DNA of 64,000 nt from an uncultured Pelagibacteraceae bacterium (GCA_902601895.1 CACKOU010000004.1:19140-83139), one strand, 5' to 3'. Positions 37,095 to 48,002 are shown, numbered from the stretch's first letter. Notes: generated by a model not told the origin, from the sequence alone. A program made the numbers and translations.

Positions 37095-37882
37095 TATTGG
37101 ACAGTAATTCTATGCATAATTCTATTACCTTTAAAAGCTGTAGCTTGATGTAGCATAGATCTGTTATCCCAAATGGCTAATTGGTTCTTTTCCCATTCTA
37201 AAGAATATTGAAAACTTTTTTTTAATTGGTGTTTAAATAAATAAGTTTTAAATTTTTTGTCAATTTTACTATTATTAAAACGTATAAAGTGTCCTGGACT
37301 ACAATATAAAGTATATTTACTATTTATTTTCCTTATTAATTTATGCTTTGAGATAAGTTCTTTCGTTTTTTTCCCCTTTTCTTTCTCTCTTTCCAATCTA
37401 GTTACAGAAATAGGTCCCTCTGATGAAAATATACATTTTTCATTTTTAAACTTTCTTTTGAAACTAGCAGGTAATTTTTCATAAGCTAAATATTGGGAAC
37501 AGAAATCTGTGTTTGCCTGCCCTTTTTTTGGAACTAACTTAGATAGTAACATAGTAAATCTAGGTGGCTTTTTGGTATAAATTGAATCTGTATGAAATTG
37601 TTCACCAAAACTAGGTCCTTTATCAGTAGATTTTCTTTGAACAACGGTTATTTGAGGATATTTTTTATTCAATCCTTTAAGTCTTGGATAGTTTGCAAGT
37701 TTTCCAAATTTTTTTGCAAATTTTACATAATGATCAGAGCTTAATTTTTGGTTTCTAAAATAAATCATCCCATATTTTGAAAGAGCAGATTTTATTTTTT
37801 TTAACGACGAATTGTTAATTTTATTTAAATCGCAGACTAATTCTGCACCTATATTTTTTTTATTAGGAATAATTTTAAACAT
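37094..37882 (-). CDS. TauD/TfdA family Fe(II)/2-oxoglutarate dioxygenase
   Basis: FHTDSIYTKKPPRFTML (HxD), WDNRSMLHQAT distal His, R motif HRITVQ. Confidence 0.9.
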   Translation of the reverse strand: MFKIIPNKKNIGAELVCDLNKINNSSLKKIKSALSKYGMIYFRNQKLSSDHYVKFAKKFGKLANYPRLKGLNKKYPQITVVQRKSTDKGPSFGEQFHTDSIYTKKPPRFTMLLSKLVPKKGQANTDFCSQYLAYEKLPASFKRKFKNEKCIFSSEGPISVTRLEREKEKGKKTKELISKHKLIRKINSKYTLYCSPGHFIRFNNSKIDKKFKTYLFKHQLKKSFQYSLEWEKNQLAIWDNRSMLHQATAFKGNRIMHRITVQ

Positions 37883-38750
37883 TTTTTAAAAAGAAACTTT
37901 TTAATTGTTTAATTGTTTCTTTGGGATTTTGCTCTGGTATAAAATGTCCAGATTTAACAGCAACTCCGACAACTTTTTTATTTGAATATTTTTGCCAAAT
38001 TTTAATAGGTTTAAATTGTTTGTTTATAACTCCATTTTTTCCCCATAAAACTTGAACAGGAATATTTAATTTTTTCTTACGATCGTTCCTGTCATGATCA
38101 AGATCAATTGTAGCAGATGCTCTATAATCCTCACATGATCCGTGTATTCTTTTTGGTTGCTTAAAGCACTTTAGATAACCCTCTTCAACTTTTCCAAATT
38201 TATGATTGCCAGACCATTTATCTAAGCAATACTTCATCCATTTCCTTGGATCACTCATTATCATTCTTTCTGGTAACCATTTTGGTTGAATTAAGAAAAA
38301 CCAATGAAAGTAAGCTTTTGCAAAATCTCTAGTAGTTAGTTCGTACATATCTAAAGTTGGACAAATATCTAAAACGCTGAGAGCAAGTACGTTTTTTCTG
38401 TGGTCTCTTGCCAATCTATGAGCAACTCTTCCACCTCTATCATGGCCTGCAACAAAAAATTTAGGGTATCCCAATTTTACCATTGTTTGTTTCATGTCGC
38501 TCGCCATTTCTCGTTTTGAATAATTGAAATGTTTACTATCAGATTGTGGAGCTAAACTATTTCCATAACCTCTAAGATCTGCGGCAACAACTGTGAAGGT
38601 TTTTGACAACTCCGGCGCTGTTTTGTGCCACATTAAATGAGTTTGGGGATAACCATGAAGTAATAATAAAGGTGGACCGTTTCCTTTAACTTTACAAAAC
38701 ACTTTCCCTTTTTTTACTTTTACGTATCTACTCTTAAAACCATCAAACAT
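37875..38750 (-). CDS. Alpha/beta hydrolase (haloacetate dehalogenase-like)
   Basis: LLHGYPQTHLMWH; DLRGYGNS; VAGHDRGGRVAHRLARDH; VKSGHFIPEQNP. Confidence 0.88.
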   Translation of the reverse strand: MFDGFKSRYVKVKKGKVFCKVKGNGPPLLLLHGYPQTHLMWHKTAPELSKTFTVVAADLRGYGNSLAPQSDSKHFNYSKREMASDMKQTMVKLGYPKFFVAGHDRGGRVAHRLARDHRKNVLALSVLDICPTLDMYELTTRDFAKAYFHWFFLIQPKWLPERMIMSDPRKWMKYCLDKWSGNHKFGKVEEGYLKCFKQPKRIHGSCEDYRASATIDLDHDRNDRKKKLNIPVQVLWGKNGVINKQFKPIKIWQKYSNKKVVGVAVKSGHFIPEQNPKETIKQLKSFFLKNV

Positions 38751-38854
38751 TTATTTATTTTAATTTATATTTTTATAATTCAATCAGTAATTTCAAAATT
38801 GTTCAAATACAACGTTAATAAGTTCAATTATTAAATTGAATTATCATTCATTGG

Positions 38855-39907
38855 ATGTATACCTTCATTTTTGTGAGAATTGAAGAAGAGCTAAAACTAG
38901 ATTATTCCGACGTACTTTTTAGACCTAAAAGAAGCACTCTTAAAAGTAGAAAAGATGTTAATTTAAAGAGAACCTATCGTTTTAAATACAGTAAAAACGA
39001 ATGGTCTGGGATTCCTATAATGGCTGCTAACATGGATGGAGTTGGGGAATTAGATGTTGCGCAAAAGTTATCAGAATATGGGATGATTACATGCTTAACA
39101 AAACAGCATGACGTAAAAAAAATCAAACAATTTAAAAAAATTAAATCAATATATCCAAATGTAGCTTTAAGTATTGGAACTAAAAAAGAAGATTTTCAAA
39201 ATTTAGATAAAGTTTTAAAAGAATTTAGTTTCATTAAGTTCATTTGTATTGATGTAGCAAACGGTTACTCAGAGCATTTTAGTAAATTTTTAAAATCTGT
39301 TAGAGATAAATATCCAACAAAAACAATTATTGCAGGAAACGTTGTTACTGCTGATATGACTCAAGAATTAATTTTATCAGGTGCTGATATTGTTAAAGTT
39401 GGAATTGGACCAGGAAGTGTATGTACTACACGTATACAAACTGGAGTTGGCTATCCTCAGTTAAGTGCAGTAATAGAATGTGCTGATGCAGCTCATGGAT
39501 TAGGTGCACATATAATTGCAGATGGTGGATGCACATGTCCAGGTGACGTTGCTAAAGCATTTGGTGGAGGAGCTGATTTTGTTATGCTTGGAGGAATGTT
39601 TGCAGGTCATGATGAAGGTAAAGGAAAATTAGTAAAATCTAATGGCTCAAAGTATATTGAATTTTATGGATCGAGCTCAGAAACAGCTAACAATAAACAT
39701 TATGGTGGACTTTCAGACTACAGAAGTAGCGAAGGAAGAACAGTAAGAGTGAAGTACCGTGGTAAAATTAATGATACCATTTTAAATATTTTAGGTGGTG
39801 TGAGAAGTAGTTGTACATATGTTGGAGCACCTTCTTTAAAACAATTAAGTAAGTGCACAACTTTTGTTAGAGTTACCAAGCAATTTAACGATACATTTGC
39901 TAAATAA
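38855..39907 (+). CDS. guaC: GMP reductase
   Basis: [42 protein letters not shown]; true start may be the internal GTG/TTG region near [11 protein letters not shown]. Confidence 0.9.
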   Translation: MYTFIFVRIEEELKLDYSDVLFRPKRSTLKSRKDVNLKRTYRFKYSKNEWSGIPIMAANMDGVGELDVAQKLSEYGMITCLTKQHDVKKIKQFKKIKSIYPNVALSIGTKKEDFQNLDKVLKEFSFIKFICIDVANGYSEHFSKFLKSVRDKYPTKTIIAGNVVTADMTQELILSGADIVKVGIGPGSVCTTRIQTGVGYPQLSAVIECADAAHGLGAHIIADGGCTCPGDVAKAFGGGADFVMLGGMFAGHDEGKGKLVKSNGSKYIEFYGSSSETANNKHYGGLSDYRSSEGRTVRVKYRGKINDTILNILGGVRSSCTYVGAPSLKQLSKCTTFVRVTKQFNDTFAK

Positions 39908-40981
39908 ATGAAAGAATATTCAATAGCTTCTATTGCTGGTGACGGCATTGGTAAAGAAGTTGTGCCTGAAGCACAAAAAATATTAAAAGAAATTTCTCAA
40001 CAACATCAATTCAAATTAAATATAGAGGATTATGATTTTGCATCATGTGATTATTACGAAAAGCACGGAAAAATGATGCCAGATGACTGGAAAGATAAAT
40101 TAATTAAACATGATGCAATTTTCTTTGGCGCAGTTGGTATGCCAGATAAATATCCTGACCACATAACACTTTGGGGTTCATTATTAAAATTTAGAAGAGA
40201 GTTTGATCAGTTTATTAATTTAAGACCTGTAAAACTTTTTGAGGGTGTGAATGCACCATTAGCTAATAAAAAGCCAGGAGATATTGACATGATAGTTATA
40301 AGAGAAAATACTGAAGGTGAATACTCATCAGTCGGTGGAAGAATGTATCAGGGAACTGATAGAGAGGTGGTTATTCAAGAAACAATAATGTCAAAATATG
40401 GAATAGATAGAGTTCAACAGTTTGCTTTTGAATTAGCTAAAAAAAGAAAAAGAAAAAAACTAACAAGTGCAACAAAATCAAATGGAATATCAATTACAAT
40501 GCCTTATTGGGATGAAAGATTTAATGAGAATAAAAAAAATTATCCTGATGTGGAAACTGATCAATATCATATCGATATATTGGCTGCTAGATTTGTTCTA
40601 AGTCCTGAACGTTTTGATGTGATAGTCGCATCAAACCTTTTTGGAGATATTCTATCTGATCTAGGACCAGCTTGTACTGGAACTATTGGAATTGCACCAT
40701 CTGGAAATATTAATCCAACAAATAAATACCCATCATTATTTGAACCCGTTCATGGGTCAGCACCAGATATTGCGGGCCAAGGGATAGCTAATCCAGTAGG
40801 ACAAATTTGGTCAGCTGCAATGATGTTAGATTATCTAGGCGAAAAAGAAGCCTCTGATAGAATAGTAAAATCAATTGAATTAACTCTTAAAGATAAAGAC
40901 AGTCGAACAAAAGATCTTCAAGGCTCTAGTAATACAGAAGAGTGTTCAAAAAAAATTTTAGATAATATTAGTTCAGTCTAA
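39908..40981 (+). CDS. Tartrate dehydrogenase/decarboxylase-like (isocitrate/isopropylmalate dehydrogenase superfamily)
   Basis: IAGDGIGKEVVPEA; IRENTEGEYSSVGG; NLFGDILSDLGPA; HGSAPDIAGQGIANP. Confidence 0.9.
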   Translation: MKEYSIASIAGDGIGKEVVPEAQKILKEISQQHQFKLNIEDYDFASCDYYEKHGKMMPDDWKDKLIKHDAIFFGAVGMPDKYPDHITLWGSLLKFRREFDQFINLRPVKLFEGVNAPLANKKPGDIDMIVIRENTEGEYSSVGGRMYQGTDREVVIQETIMSKYGIDRVQQFAFELAKKRKRKKLTSATKSNGISITMPYWDERFNENKKNYPDVETDQYHIDILAARFVLSPERFDVIVASNLFGDILSDLGPACTGTIGIAPSGNINPTNKYPSLFEPVHGSAPDIAGQGIANPVGQIWSAAMMLDYLGEKEASDRIVKSIELTLKDKDSRTKDLQGSSNTEECSKKILDNISSV

Positions 40982-40995
40982 AATTAATTAAAATT

Positions 40996-41871
40996 ATGAA
41001 TTTACTTAAAAATAAATCTATTACTAAAGTTATAATTTTATCTATATCAGGATTTTTTATTTTAGTTTGCCAAGATTCTACTGCAAAATATCTTGGAACA
41101 TTAATGCCTTTAAATCAAGTAATTTGGGGCAGATTTTTTTTTCACTTTATTATTATTTTAATTTTATTTGCAATGTTAAAACCTAAGTTAAACTTAAAAA
41201 GAAATTTCAATATCAATATTATTAGGTCTATATTAATGGTTTTTGCTACTTTTTTTTTCATTCATTCCTTACAAAAATTTGACCTTGTGGATATTTATGT
41301 AGTTTTCTTCTCAGCTCCATTAATAGTATCGATTTTAACAGCATTGTTTTTAAAAGATATTCTTTCACCTAAAGGTATAATTTTAATGTTGTTAAGCTTT
41401 GGGTGCATAATTTATTCAATGAGTCCAAGTATGAAAGTTTTAAGTTTAGACTTAATTTTTCCTTTAGTACCACCAGTCTGTTGGGCTTTATATCAATTTT
41501 TTACAAAATTTATTTCTGGTAATAATGATCCTTTAGTAGCGTTATTTTATGCTGCAGTTGTAGGAGCTATTGTATTCTCTATTTATGTAATGTTAGACTG
41601 GACTCCAATTGAGAATAAAAGATTATGGGTTTGGTTGATATTTTTAGGTGTATTAGGTTTTACTAGTCACCTTTTAATTATATTTGCAATTCAGCTATCA
41701 AATTTATCTTTTGTTACCAATTTTCAATATTCTCAATTAATTTGGTCAACATTAATCAATTTTTATATATTTGGAGTACCTTTCGATTTTAATAAAACTT
41801 TTGGAGTTATTGGAATAATTGTTTTTGGAGTTTTATTTGTTCAGGCTGAAAGCAGAAAAAAGAAAAATTAG
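40996..41871 (+). CDS. EamA/DMT superfamily transporter
   Basis: 10-TM DMT pattern, duplicated EamA halves. Confidence 0.85.
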   Translation: MNLLKNKSITKVIILSISGFFILVCQDSTAKYLGTLMPLNQVIWGRFFFHFIIILILFAMLKPKLNLKRNFNINIIRSILMVFATFFFIHSLQKFDLVDIYVVFFSAPLIVSILTALFLKDILSPKGIILMLLSFGCIIYSMSPSMKVLSLDLIFPLVPPVCWALYQFFTKFISGNNDPLVALFYAAVVGAIVFSIYVMLDWTPIENKRLWVWLIFLGVLGFTSHLLIIFAIQLSNLSFVTNFQYSQLIWSTLINFYIFGVPFDFNKTFGVIGIIVFGVLFVQAESRKKKN

Positions 41872-44339
41872 TTCTTAAAATCTTTATTATTTAAAGGTTT
41901 TTCTAATACCTCAACTGGATATTTTTGTTTTTCAATTTCAATATATATATTTTTGTCTTTTAATGTTTCAACTGTATTTCCAGAATTGACATATCCAAAA
42001 GAAAGATTCTTATCATAACAAAAAGAATAATTTCCTGATGTTGTTCTTCCAATAATTTTATTATCCATATAAATAGGTTCTTCATGTAGTAAAAGTGGCT
42101 CTCCAGGTTTGCTGTCTTTAAGAGTAAACATCATCATCCTTTTATCTAATTTTTGGTCTTTAATTTTTAATAGAGCATCTTTTCCAATAAAATTTACATT
42201 TTTCTTATAACTAATTGCAAATTGTAAACCTGCTTGATACTGATTTTCTTCTGGTGAAATATCATGTCCCCAGTGAACAAATCCACTTTCCATTCTCATA
42301 ATATCCATTGCATGCATTCCACAATGAGATAATCCAAAATTTTTTCCCTCTTCAATCAGAATTTCATACAAATCTTTTGCGGAGCTGCTGTCAACATAAA
42401 GTTCAAAGCCAATTTCACCAACATAAGATAATCGTTGAGACCATACTTTTATCTCTTTTGGTTTTCCCCAAGGAGTATTTGAGTCAAATATATTTATAAA
42501 TTTTCCTGTTCCGAATTTAAAATTTTCATTGCTGAAATCATCTTTGCAAATTTTTGAGATCATTTCTCTACTCTTTGGACCAAATAATCCTAAACAACAA
42601 AATTCTTCAGTAACATCAGAGAATTCTACATCTTTATCTAAATATTTTAATATATGATATTTATCATGTTCTCTTGTTGCTGCTGAACTTACAATCCTAA
42701 AATAGTTTTTATCTATACATACGACTGTTAAATCTGTCTCTATTCCACCATCTTCATTTAACATATGAGTATAAGTTGTTTTTCCAATTTCGTTTTTAAT
42801 ATTTGCAGTACATAACTTTTGTAATTCTTGGTGTGTTTTTTCACCTTTCAAGTCAAATTTTGAAAATGTTGAAAAATCAAATAATCCAACATTCTTCCTA
42901 GCATTTAAAGTCTCATGTTTTGCCGATGGATACCAATTTTGATAATTAAAACTATATTCGTATTTAGGGTACTTGCTATTCAAAGAATACCACATTGGTC
43001 TTTCAAATCCTCCTGCAACTCCAAAACAAGCTCCTGCATTTTTTAATTCATTATGATAAGGCAAAAGTTTTTGATTTCTTGATGTGTTATGTTGTTTATA
43101 TGGCCAGTGCATTCCATACAAATCACCTAATGTTTCTGTCACCCTTTCTATTATAAAGTTTTTTGAAGAGTGGAACTTTTGAAACCTTTTAATATCTAGT
43201 GAAAATAAATCTTCATTAATATGTCCATTCATCATCCATTCAGCTGTTACTCTGCCCGCTCCTCCTGAACTAGCAATTCCAATGCTATTAAAACCACAAC
43301 ATGTATATAAATTTTTAACTTCTGGAGTTTCACCTAATAAATATTGAGTATCAGGGGTAAAGGACTCTGGACCTGAGAAAAATTTTCTTATTCCTGCGCT
43401 TTCCAACATTGGTAATCTATGAAATGATTTTTCTAAATATGGTTCAAAGTGATCAAAGTCATCTGGTAGTTCACCAAATGAAAAATCATCAGGCACTCTT
43501 CCAGTTTCTTTAAATGCTGGTTTTGCGTTTGGCTCAAAAATACCAACAAGCATTTTACCAGCATCCTCTTTTAAATATAAACATGCATTATAATCTCTTA
43601 AAACAGGAAGATTTTTAGGTAAATCTTTCATTGGCTCAGTAATTATATAAAAATGTTCATTAGGGTATAAAGGAACACTTACATCAATTTCTTCACCTAA
43701 TTGTCTAGACCACATTCCTGTTGCCATCACTACATACTCACAATTTATGATACCTTTATCAGTTTCAACACCATTAATTCTTGAATTTTTAATTAGAATT
43801 TTTTTTACAGGGGTTTTTTCAAAAATCTTTGCACCCTCTATTCTTGCTGCTTTTGCAAGCACATTAGTTACTCCGACTGGGTCAGCCTGGCCGTCTTTTG
43901 GCATATATACTCCACCTACAATATCTTCACTATGTAATACTGGATATAATTCCTTCAAACGTTTTTTATCCAAAACTTCAACTTCGACATCTGAAAGTTG
44001 TGCTGTTGTCGCTTGTCTTAGTAATTCTTGCATTCTCTCTTTGGTTGATGCAACCGTGATTGCCCCGTTCTGTTTAAGTCCTGTCGACAAACCTGTGGTT
44101 TTTTCTAATTCTTTATAAAGATCTAGAGAGTATTTTCTTATTTTTGTAATTGTTGATGATGCACCTAATTGACCAACTAACCCTGCTGCATGCCATGTAG
44201 TACCTGAAGTTAGCTGATCTCTTTCAAGCAATACAACATCTTTCCAACCAAATTTTGCAAGATGGTAAGCGCAAGAAGTTCCAGCAACACCTCCACCAAT
44301 TACAACAACTTTACAGCTATCTGGTAAGGACTTATTCAT
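41868..44339 (-). CDS. Dimethylglycine/sarcosine dehydrogenase-like FAD oxidoreductase with C-terminal GcvT domain
   Basis: VVVIGGGVAGTSCAYHLAKFGWKDVVLLER; SGTTWHAAGL; GcvT-like LGLFGPKSRE..RMESGFVHWGHD. Confidence 0.92.
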   Translation of the reverse strand: MNKSLPDSCKVVVIGGGVAGTSCAYHLAKFGWKDVVLLERDQLTSGTTWHAAGLVGQLGASSTITKIRKYSLDLYKELEKTTGLSTGLKQNGAITVASTKERMQELLRQATTAQLSDVEVEVLDKKRLKELYPVLHSEDIVGGVYMPKDGQADPVGVTNVLAKAARIEGAKIFEKTPVKKILIKNSRINGVETDKGIINCEYVVMATGMWSRQLGEEIDVSVPLYPNEHFYIITEPMKDLPKNLPVLRDYNACLYLKEDAGKMLVGIFEPNAKPAFKETGRVPDDFSFGELPDDFDHFEPYLEKSFHRLPMLESAGIRKFFSGPESFTPDTQYLLGETPEVKNLYTCCGFNSIGIASSGGAGRVTAEWMMNGHINEDLFSLDIKRFQKFHSSKNFIIERVTETLGDLYGMHWPYKQHNTSRNQKLLPYHNELKNAGACFGVAGGFERPMWYSLNSKYPKYEYSFNYQNWYPSAKHETLNARKNVGLFDFSTFSKFDLKGEKTHQELQKLCTANIKNEIGKTTYTHMLNEDGGIETDLTVVCIDKNYFRIVSSAATREHDKYHILKYLDKDVEFSDVTEEFCCLGLFGPKSREMISKICKDDFSNENFKFGTGKFINIFDSNTPWGKPKEIKVWSQRLSYVGEIGFELYVDSSSAKDLYEILIEEGKNFGLSHCGMHAMDIMRMESGFVHWGHDISPEENQYQAGLQFAISYKKNVNFIGKDALLKIKDQKLDKRMMMFTLKDSKPGEPLLLHEEPIYMDNKIIGRTTSGNYSFCYDKNLSFGYVNSGNTVETLKDKNIYIEIEKQKYPVEVLEKPLNNKDFKN

Positions 44340-44342
44340 AAA

Positions 44343-45461
44343 TTAATTTGATATTAATTGATTTGCTGAAACATAATTATATCCAAATGAGTCTGCAACA
44401 GCTTTATGTGTCACGTTTCCTTTAAATATGTTTAAACCTTGTAGAAAATTAGAGTCATTATTTAAGGCTTTAACATAACCATCATTTGCTAAAGTTATCA
44501 GAAAAGGTAATGTAGCTTTATTAAGAGCTATAGTAGAGGTTCTTGGTACTCCACCAGGCATATTTGCTACACAATAATGAACAATATCATCAATAATAAA
44601 AGTTGGTTCTGCAAAAGTAGTTGGTTTACTAGTCTCAACACATCCACCTTGATCTATAGCAACATCAACAATAACAGACCCTCTTTTCATCTTTTTTAAC
44701 ATATTTTTTTTAATTAGTTTAGGAGTTTCAGTGCCAGGTATCAAAACTCCACCAACTAATAAATCACACTCAGAGATTAACTTTTCTAAATCAGTTTTAT
44801 CACTTAAATTTGGTATTATTTTATCTCCAAATATTTTGCTCAGTTCATTTAATCTTTTTTCAGATTTATCTATTATATTTACCTTGGCTTTCATGCCCGT
44901 TGCTATTATCGCAGCATTTTCACCTACAACTCCACCACCGAGTATAACTACATTACCTGGATCGACTCCTGGAGCACCACCTAGCAAAAGACCACGTCCT
45001 TTTTGATTTTTTTCTAAACAATGCGCACCTGCCTGAACTGACATTCTTCCAGCAACCGCACTCATTGGAGCAAGTAAAGGAAGTCTTCCATTATTATCTG
45101 TAACAGTTTCATAAGCGATACATATTGATTTGCTATCTATTAAGCCTTTAGTCAATTCTTTTGCTGCAGCTAGATGAAGATAAGTGAAAACAATTTGATT
45201 TTCTCTTATCATTTTTACTTCACTAGATTGAGGTTCTTTTACTTTTACAATGATATCTGAATCGTTAAATATATCTTCAGCTGAATTAACTATTTTTGCG
45301 CCACTTGAAACATAATGATTATTTTCAAACCCTGCTTCAAAACCTCCATTATTTTCAATTAAAACTTCATGGCCAATAGAAGTTAGAGTTTTTACACTTT
45401 CGGGAGTAAGTCCAATTCTATTTTCCTGAGGCTTTATTTCTTTTGGAACCCCTATTTTCAT
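44343..45461 (-). CDS. ald: Alanine dehydrogenase
   Basis: MKIGVPKEIKPQENRIGLTPESV; VDVAIDQGGCVET; YCVANMPGGVPRTST. Confidence 0.96.
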   Translation of the reverse strand: MKIGVPKEIKPQENRIGLTPESVKTLTSIGHEVLIENNGGFEAGFENNHYVSSGAKIVNSAEDIFNDSDIIVKVKEPQSSEVKMIRENQIVFTYLHLAAAKELTKGLIDSKSICIAYETVTDNNGRLPLLAPMSAVAGRMSVQAGAHCLEKNQKGRGLLLGGAPGVDPGNVVILGGGVVGENAAIIATGMKAKVNIIDKSEKRLNELSKIFGDKIIPNLSDKTDLEKLISECDLLVGGVLIPGTETPKLIKKNMLKKMKRGSVIVDVAIDQGGCVETSKPTTFAEPTFIIDDIVHYCVANMPGGVPRTSTIALNKATLPFLITLANDGYVKALNNDSNFLQGLNIFKGNVTHKAVADSFGYNYVSANQLISN

Positions 45462-45470
45462 AGAATTAAA

Positions 45471-46832
45471 TTAGTTTTTTTTACTTTTTGAATAGTTTGT
45501 TATACCTGTTCTTAGTTTCTCAATAATTTCGTCAATATGTTTTTTTTCACATATAAACATTGGAGCTATAATTAAACAATCTCCTGTAGCTTTAAAGTTA
45601 ACTCCTGCATCATAACAGTGCTTGAAACATGTAAATCCTGCTGCCCCAGGTTTTTTATGCATTTTAATATCTATACCACCCATCATTCCATAGCCTCTAA
45701 TATTATCGACTACATCAATATCTTTTAAAGACATTAAACCTTCTTGGAAATATGGTGATAAATTTTTTGCCCTATTAAATATATCATCTTTTTCAAAAAT
45801 ATCCTGCACTGCCAAACCTGCTGCCACTGAAACTGGAATACCTGAATAAGTATAACCATGAAAAAGTTCTATTGTTCCTTTTGGAGATCCGTCCATTACC
45901 GTATCGTAAATTTCTTCTTTACATGCAACAGCACCTAATGGACTTATTCCGTTTGTTGTTGCTTTAGCCATTGTTATAATATCTGGAGTAACGCCATACT
46001 CTTGTGATGCAAATGGTGACCCTGTTCTTCCCCATCCAGTGATAACTTCATCAAAAACTAGTAATATACCATGTTTATCACATATCTCTCTTAGTCTTTG
46101 TAAATAACCTTTTGGTGGAACTAAAGTTCCTGTTGATCCAGCAATTGGCTCAACTATACAAGCTGCTATATTTTCTGAACCAAAATTTGTACATATTCTT
46201 TCAAGATCTTCTGCCATTTCTGCTCCGGTTTCTGGTTGACCTGAAACAAATTTATGTTCTGGTAAATGTGTATGTCTCATATGAAGAACACCTGGCATCA
46301 AAACATTCGCAAAAGTTTTCACGTTATTAATCATTCCACCAACTGATGTAGCTCCAATATTCATTCCGTGATATCCTCTTTCTCTTCCAACAAACCTAAA
46401 TCTATGTCCTTCACCTCTTGCTTTATGATATGCAACTGCGATTTTAATTGCAGTCTCTACAGCTGTAGATCCACAGATTGTATAAAAAATTCTATTTAAA
46501 TTTCCTGGCGTATGTTTAGAAATTTTAGTTGCAAGTTCAAATGAACCACCAAAACCTTGTTGAAATGGTTGAGCATAATCTAATTTTTTTAATTGATTTG
46601 TAATTGCATTAATTATTTCTTCTCTTCCGTGTCCTAAAGGATTACAAAATAATCCCGAGCTTGCATCTATCTGAGTTTGACCTTGGTGATTTTTTAAATA
46701 AACACCTTTTGCTTCTACAATTAATCTTGGAGATTCTTTAAAATCTCTATTAGATGTAAATGGCATCCAATGTTCATTTAAAGAGTTTGGTATTTGAGGT
46801 TTTTCTGAACTCATGAATATATATAGATTCAT
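45471..46832 (-). CDS. Class III aminotransferase (taurine/beta-alanine-pyruvate type)
   Basis: LVFDEVITGWGRTGSPFASQEYGVTPDIITMAKATTNG PLP-Lys motif; true start probably MSSEKPQ near 46814. Confidence 0.92.
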   Translation of the reverse strand: MNLYIFMSSEKPQIPNSLNEHWMPFTSNRDFKESPRLIVEAKGVYLKNHQGQTQIDASSGLFCNPLGHGREEIINAITNQLKKLDYAQPFQQGFGGSFELATKISKHTPGNLNRIFYTICGSTAVETAIKIAVAYHKARGEGHRFRFVGRERGYHGMNIGATSVGGMINNVKTFANVLMPGVLHMRHTHLPEHKFVSGQPETGAEMAEDLERICTNFGSENIAACIVEPIAGSTGTLVPPKGYLQRLREICDKHGILLVFDEVITGWGRTGSPFASQEYGVTPDIITMAKATTNGISPLGAVACKEEIYDTVMDGSPKGTIELFHGYTYSGIPVSVAAGLAVQDIFEKDDIFNRAKNLSPYFQEGLMSLKDIDVVDNIRGYGMMGGIDIKMHKKPGAAGFTCFKHCYDAGVNFKATGDCLIIAPMFICEKKHIDEIIEKLRTGITNYSKSKKN

Positions 46833-46864
46833 AGACTAATTATACAAATTAACCAGTATATTTT

Positions 46865-46916
46865 AGTCATACTTGCTATGTTAAATGACCGCAACTATAG
46901 GTTGTAACTTATGACT
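46865..46916. promoter_or_regulatory. Nested inverted repeat in divergent aminotransferase/tauA intergenic region
   Basis: AGTCATA(46865-46871)...TATGACT(46910-46916) enclosing CAAC-tatag-GTTG (46892-46904). Confidence 0.4.
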
Positions 46917-47005
46917 TTTGATGCCTGTGCAATTTATTCATCATTTACTTAAAAGAAAATTTAAACTTAAATATCAATAATTAAATTTAATTAACAGGAG
47001 ATGAA

Positions 47006-47947
47006 ATGAAAAAAATAATTAGTTTCATTTTAGGAAGTTTATTTGCTCTAAATTTAACAATCACAGCAGCAAACACTGCTGCGAACGAAGTTAGAGTTGC
47101 ATACTTTCTAGAGTGGCCAAGTCCAAATTTAGAGGACATGCAAAAAAAAAATTTTGCTAAAGCTTTAGGAGTTCCAGTAAAATGGACAAACTTCACAAAT
47201 GGTGGAGCAATGACAGATGCAATGTTAGCAGGAGATATTGATATTTCTTACTCACAAGGTTTAGTACCATTTATTAATGCTGTAAAATCAAATGCACCTA
47301 TCAAATTAGTTGATATTGCAATGGAATACGGAATGGGTGGAACAACTTGTGTAACATCTAATGCATCAGGAATAACAAAAGCGAACGCAACAGAATTAGA
47401 GGGTAAAAAAGTTGCTGTTCCGTTAGGAACTATGGCTGAGTACGTTTTCGACGAAAGTATGAAAGTTGTCGGAGCTGATAGAAGCAAAATGGATATTATT
47501 CAAATGGACCCTGAAGAAGGTGCGGCTGCATTAGTAAGTGGAGATGTAGTAATGGCATGTCTATTTGGTGGTAATTCTATCAAAGCTGCAGTTGCTGTAG
47601 GATCAAGACTTTTAACTGTTCAAGAAGCAAGAGATGCAGGTATTTTAGGAATAGATATTACATCTGTAACAGACAAGTTTATGAAGGAAAATCCTGGAAT
47701 GTTGAGAACTTTTATTGAAGTAACTCATGAAGCAAATGAAAGATATAGAAATGGAAAAAGTGATATGAATTCTATGTCAAAAGCTTCAGAGATGAAAATT
47801 GCTGATATGAAAGACACTTTAAGTGGTTTCAAATTCTTAACTCCAGAAGAAACTAAAAAATCTATGGAAAGCGGAAACTTAGATGCATTCTTAAAAGGAA
47901 TGGGAACTCCAGGTGGAGCAGTAGACACTAGTTTCTTACCTTTATAA
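47006..47947 (+). CDS. tauA: Taurine-type ABC transporter substrate-binding protein
   Basis: Signal peptide; RVAYFLEWPSPNLE; GGAMTDAMLAGDIDISYSQGLVPF; AGGAGAT-type SD before ATG. Confidence 0.9.
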   Translation: MKKIISFILGSLFALNLTITAANTAANEVRVAYFLEWPSPNLEDMQKKNFAKALGVPVKWTNFTNGGAMTDAMLAGDIDISYSQGLVPFINAVKSNAPIKLVDIAMEYGMGGTTCVTSNASGITKANATELEGKKVAVPLGTMAEYVFDESMKVVGADRSKMDIIQMDPEEGAAALVSGDVVMACLFGGNSIKAAVAVGSRLLTVQEARDAGILGIDITSVTDKFMKENPGMLRTFIEVTHEANERYRNGKSDMNSMSKASEMKIADMKDTLSGFKFLTPEETKKSMESGNLDAFLKGMGTPGGAVDTSFLPL

Positions 47948-47969
47948 TTTAAAGATTAGAATAATTAAA

Positions 47970-48002
47970 TAGGCGCCAATTTTATTGGTGCCTATTTTTT
48001 TA
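47970..48002 (+). terminator. Intrinsic terminator between tauA and tauB
   Basis: TAGGcGCCAAT-ttt-ATTGGtGCCTA followed by T-run. Confidence 0.92.

Noticed and set aside
38822-38841. Palindrome TTCAATTattaAATTGAA upstream of guaC as a purine riboswitch or terminator
   Set aside because: No purine aptamer core and no T-run; simple AT palindrome expected at this base composition.
43747-45006. Plus-strand ORFs at 43747-44118 and 44731-45006
   Set aside because: Antisense shadows of the DMGDH-like gene and ald.
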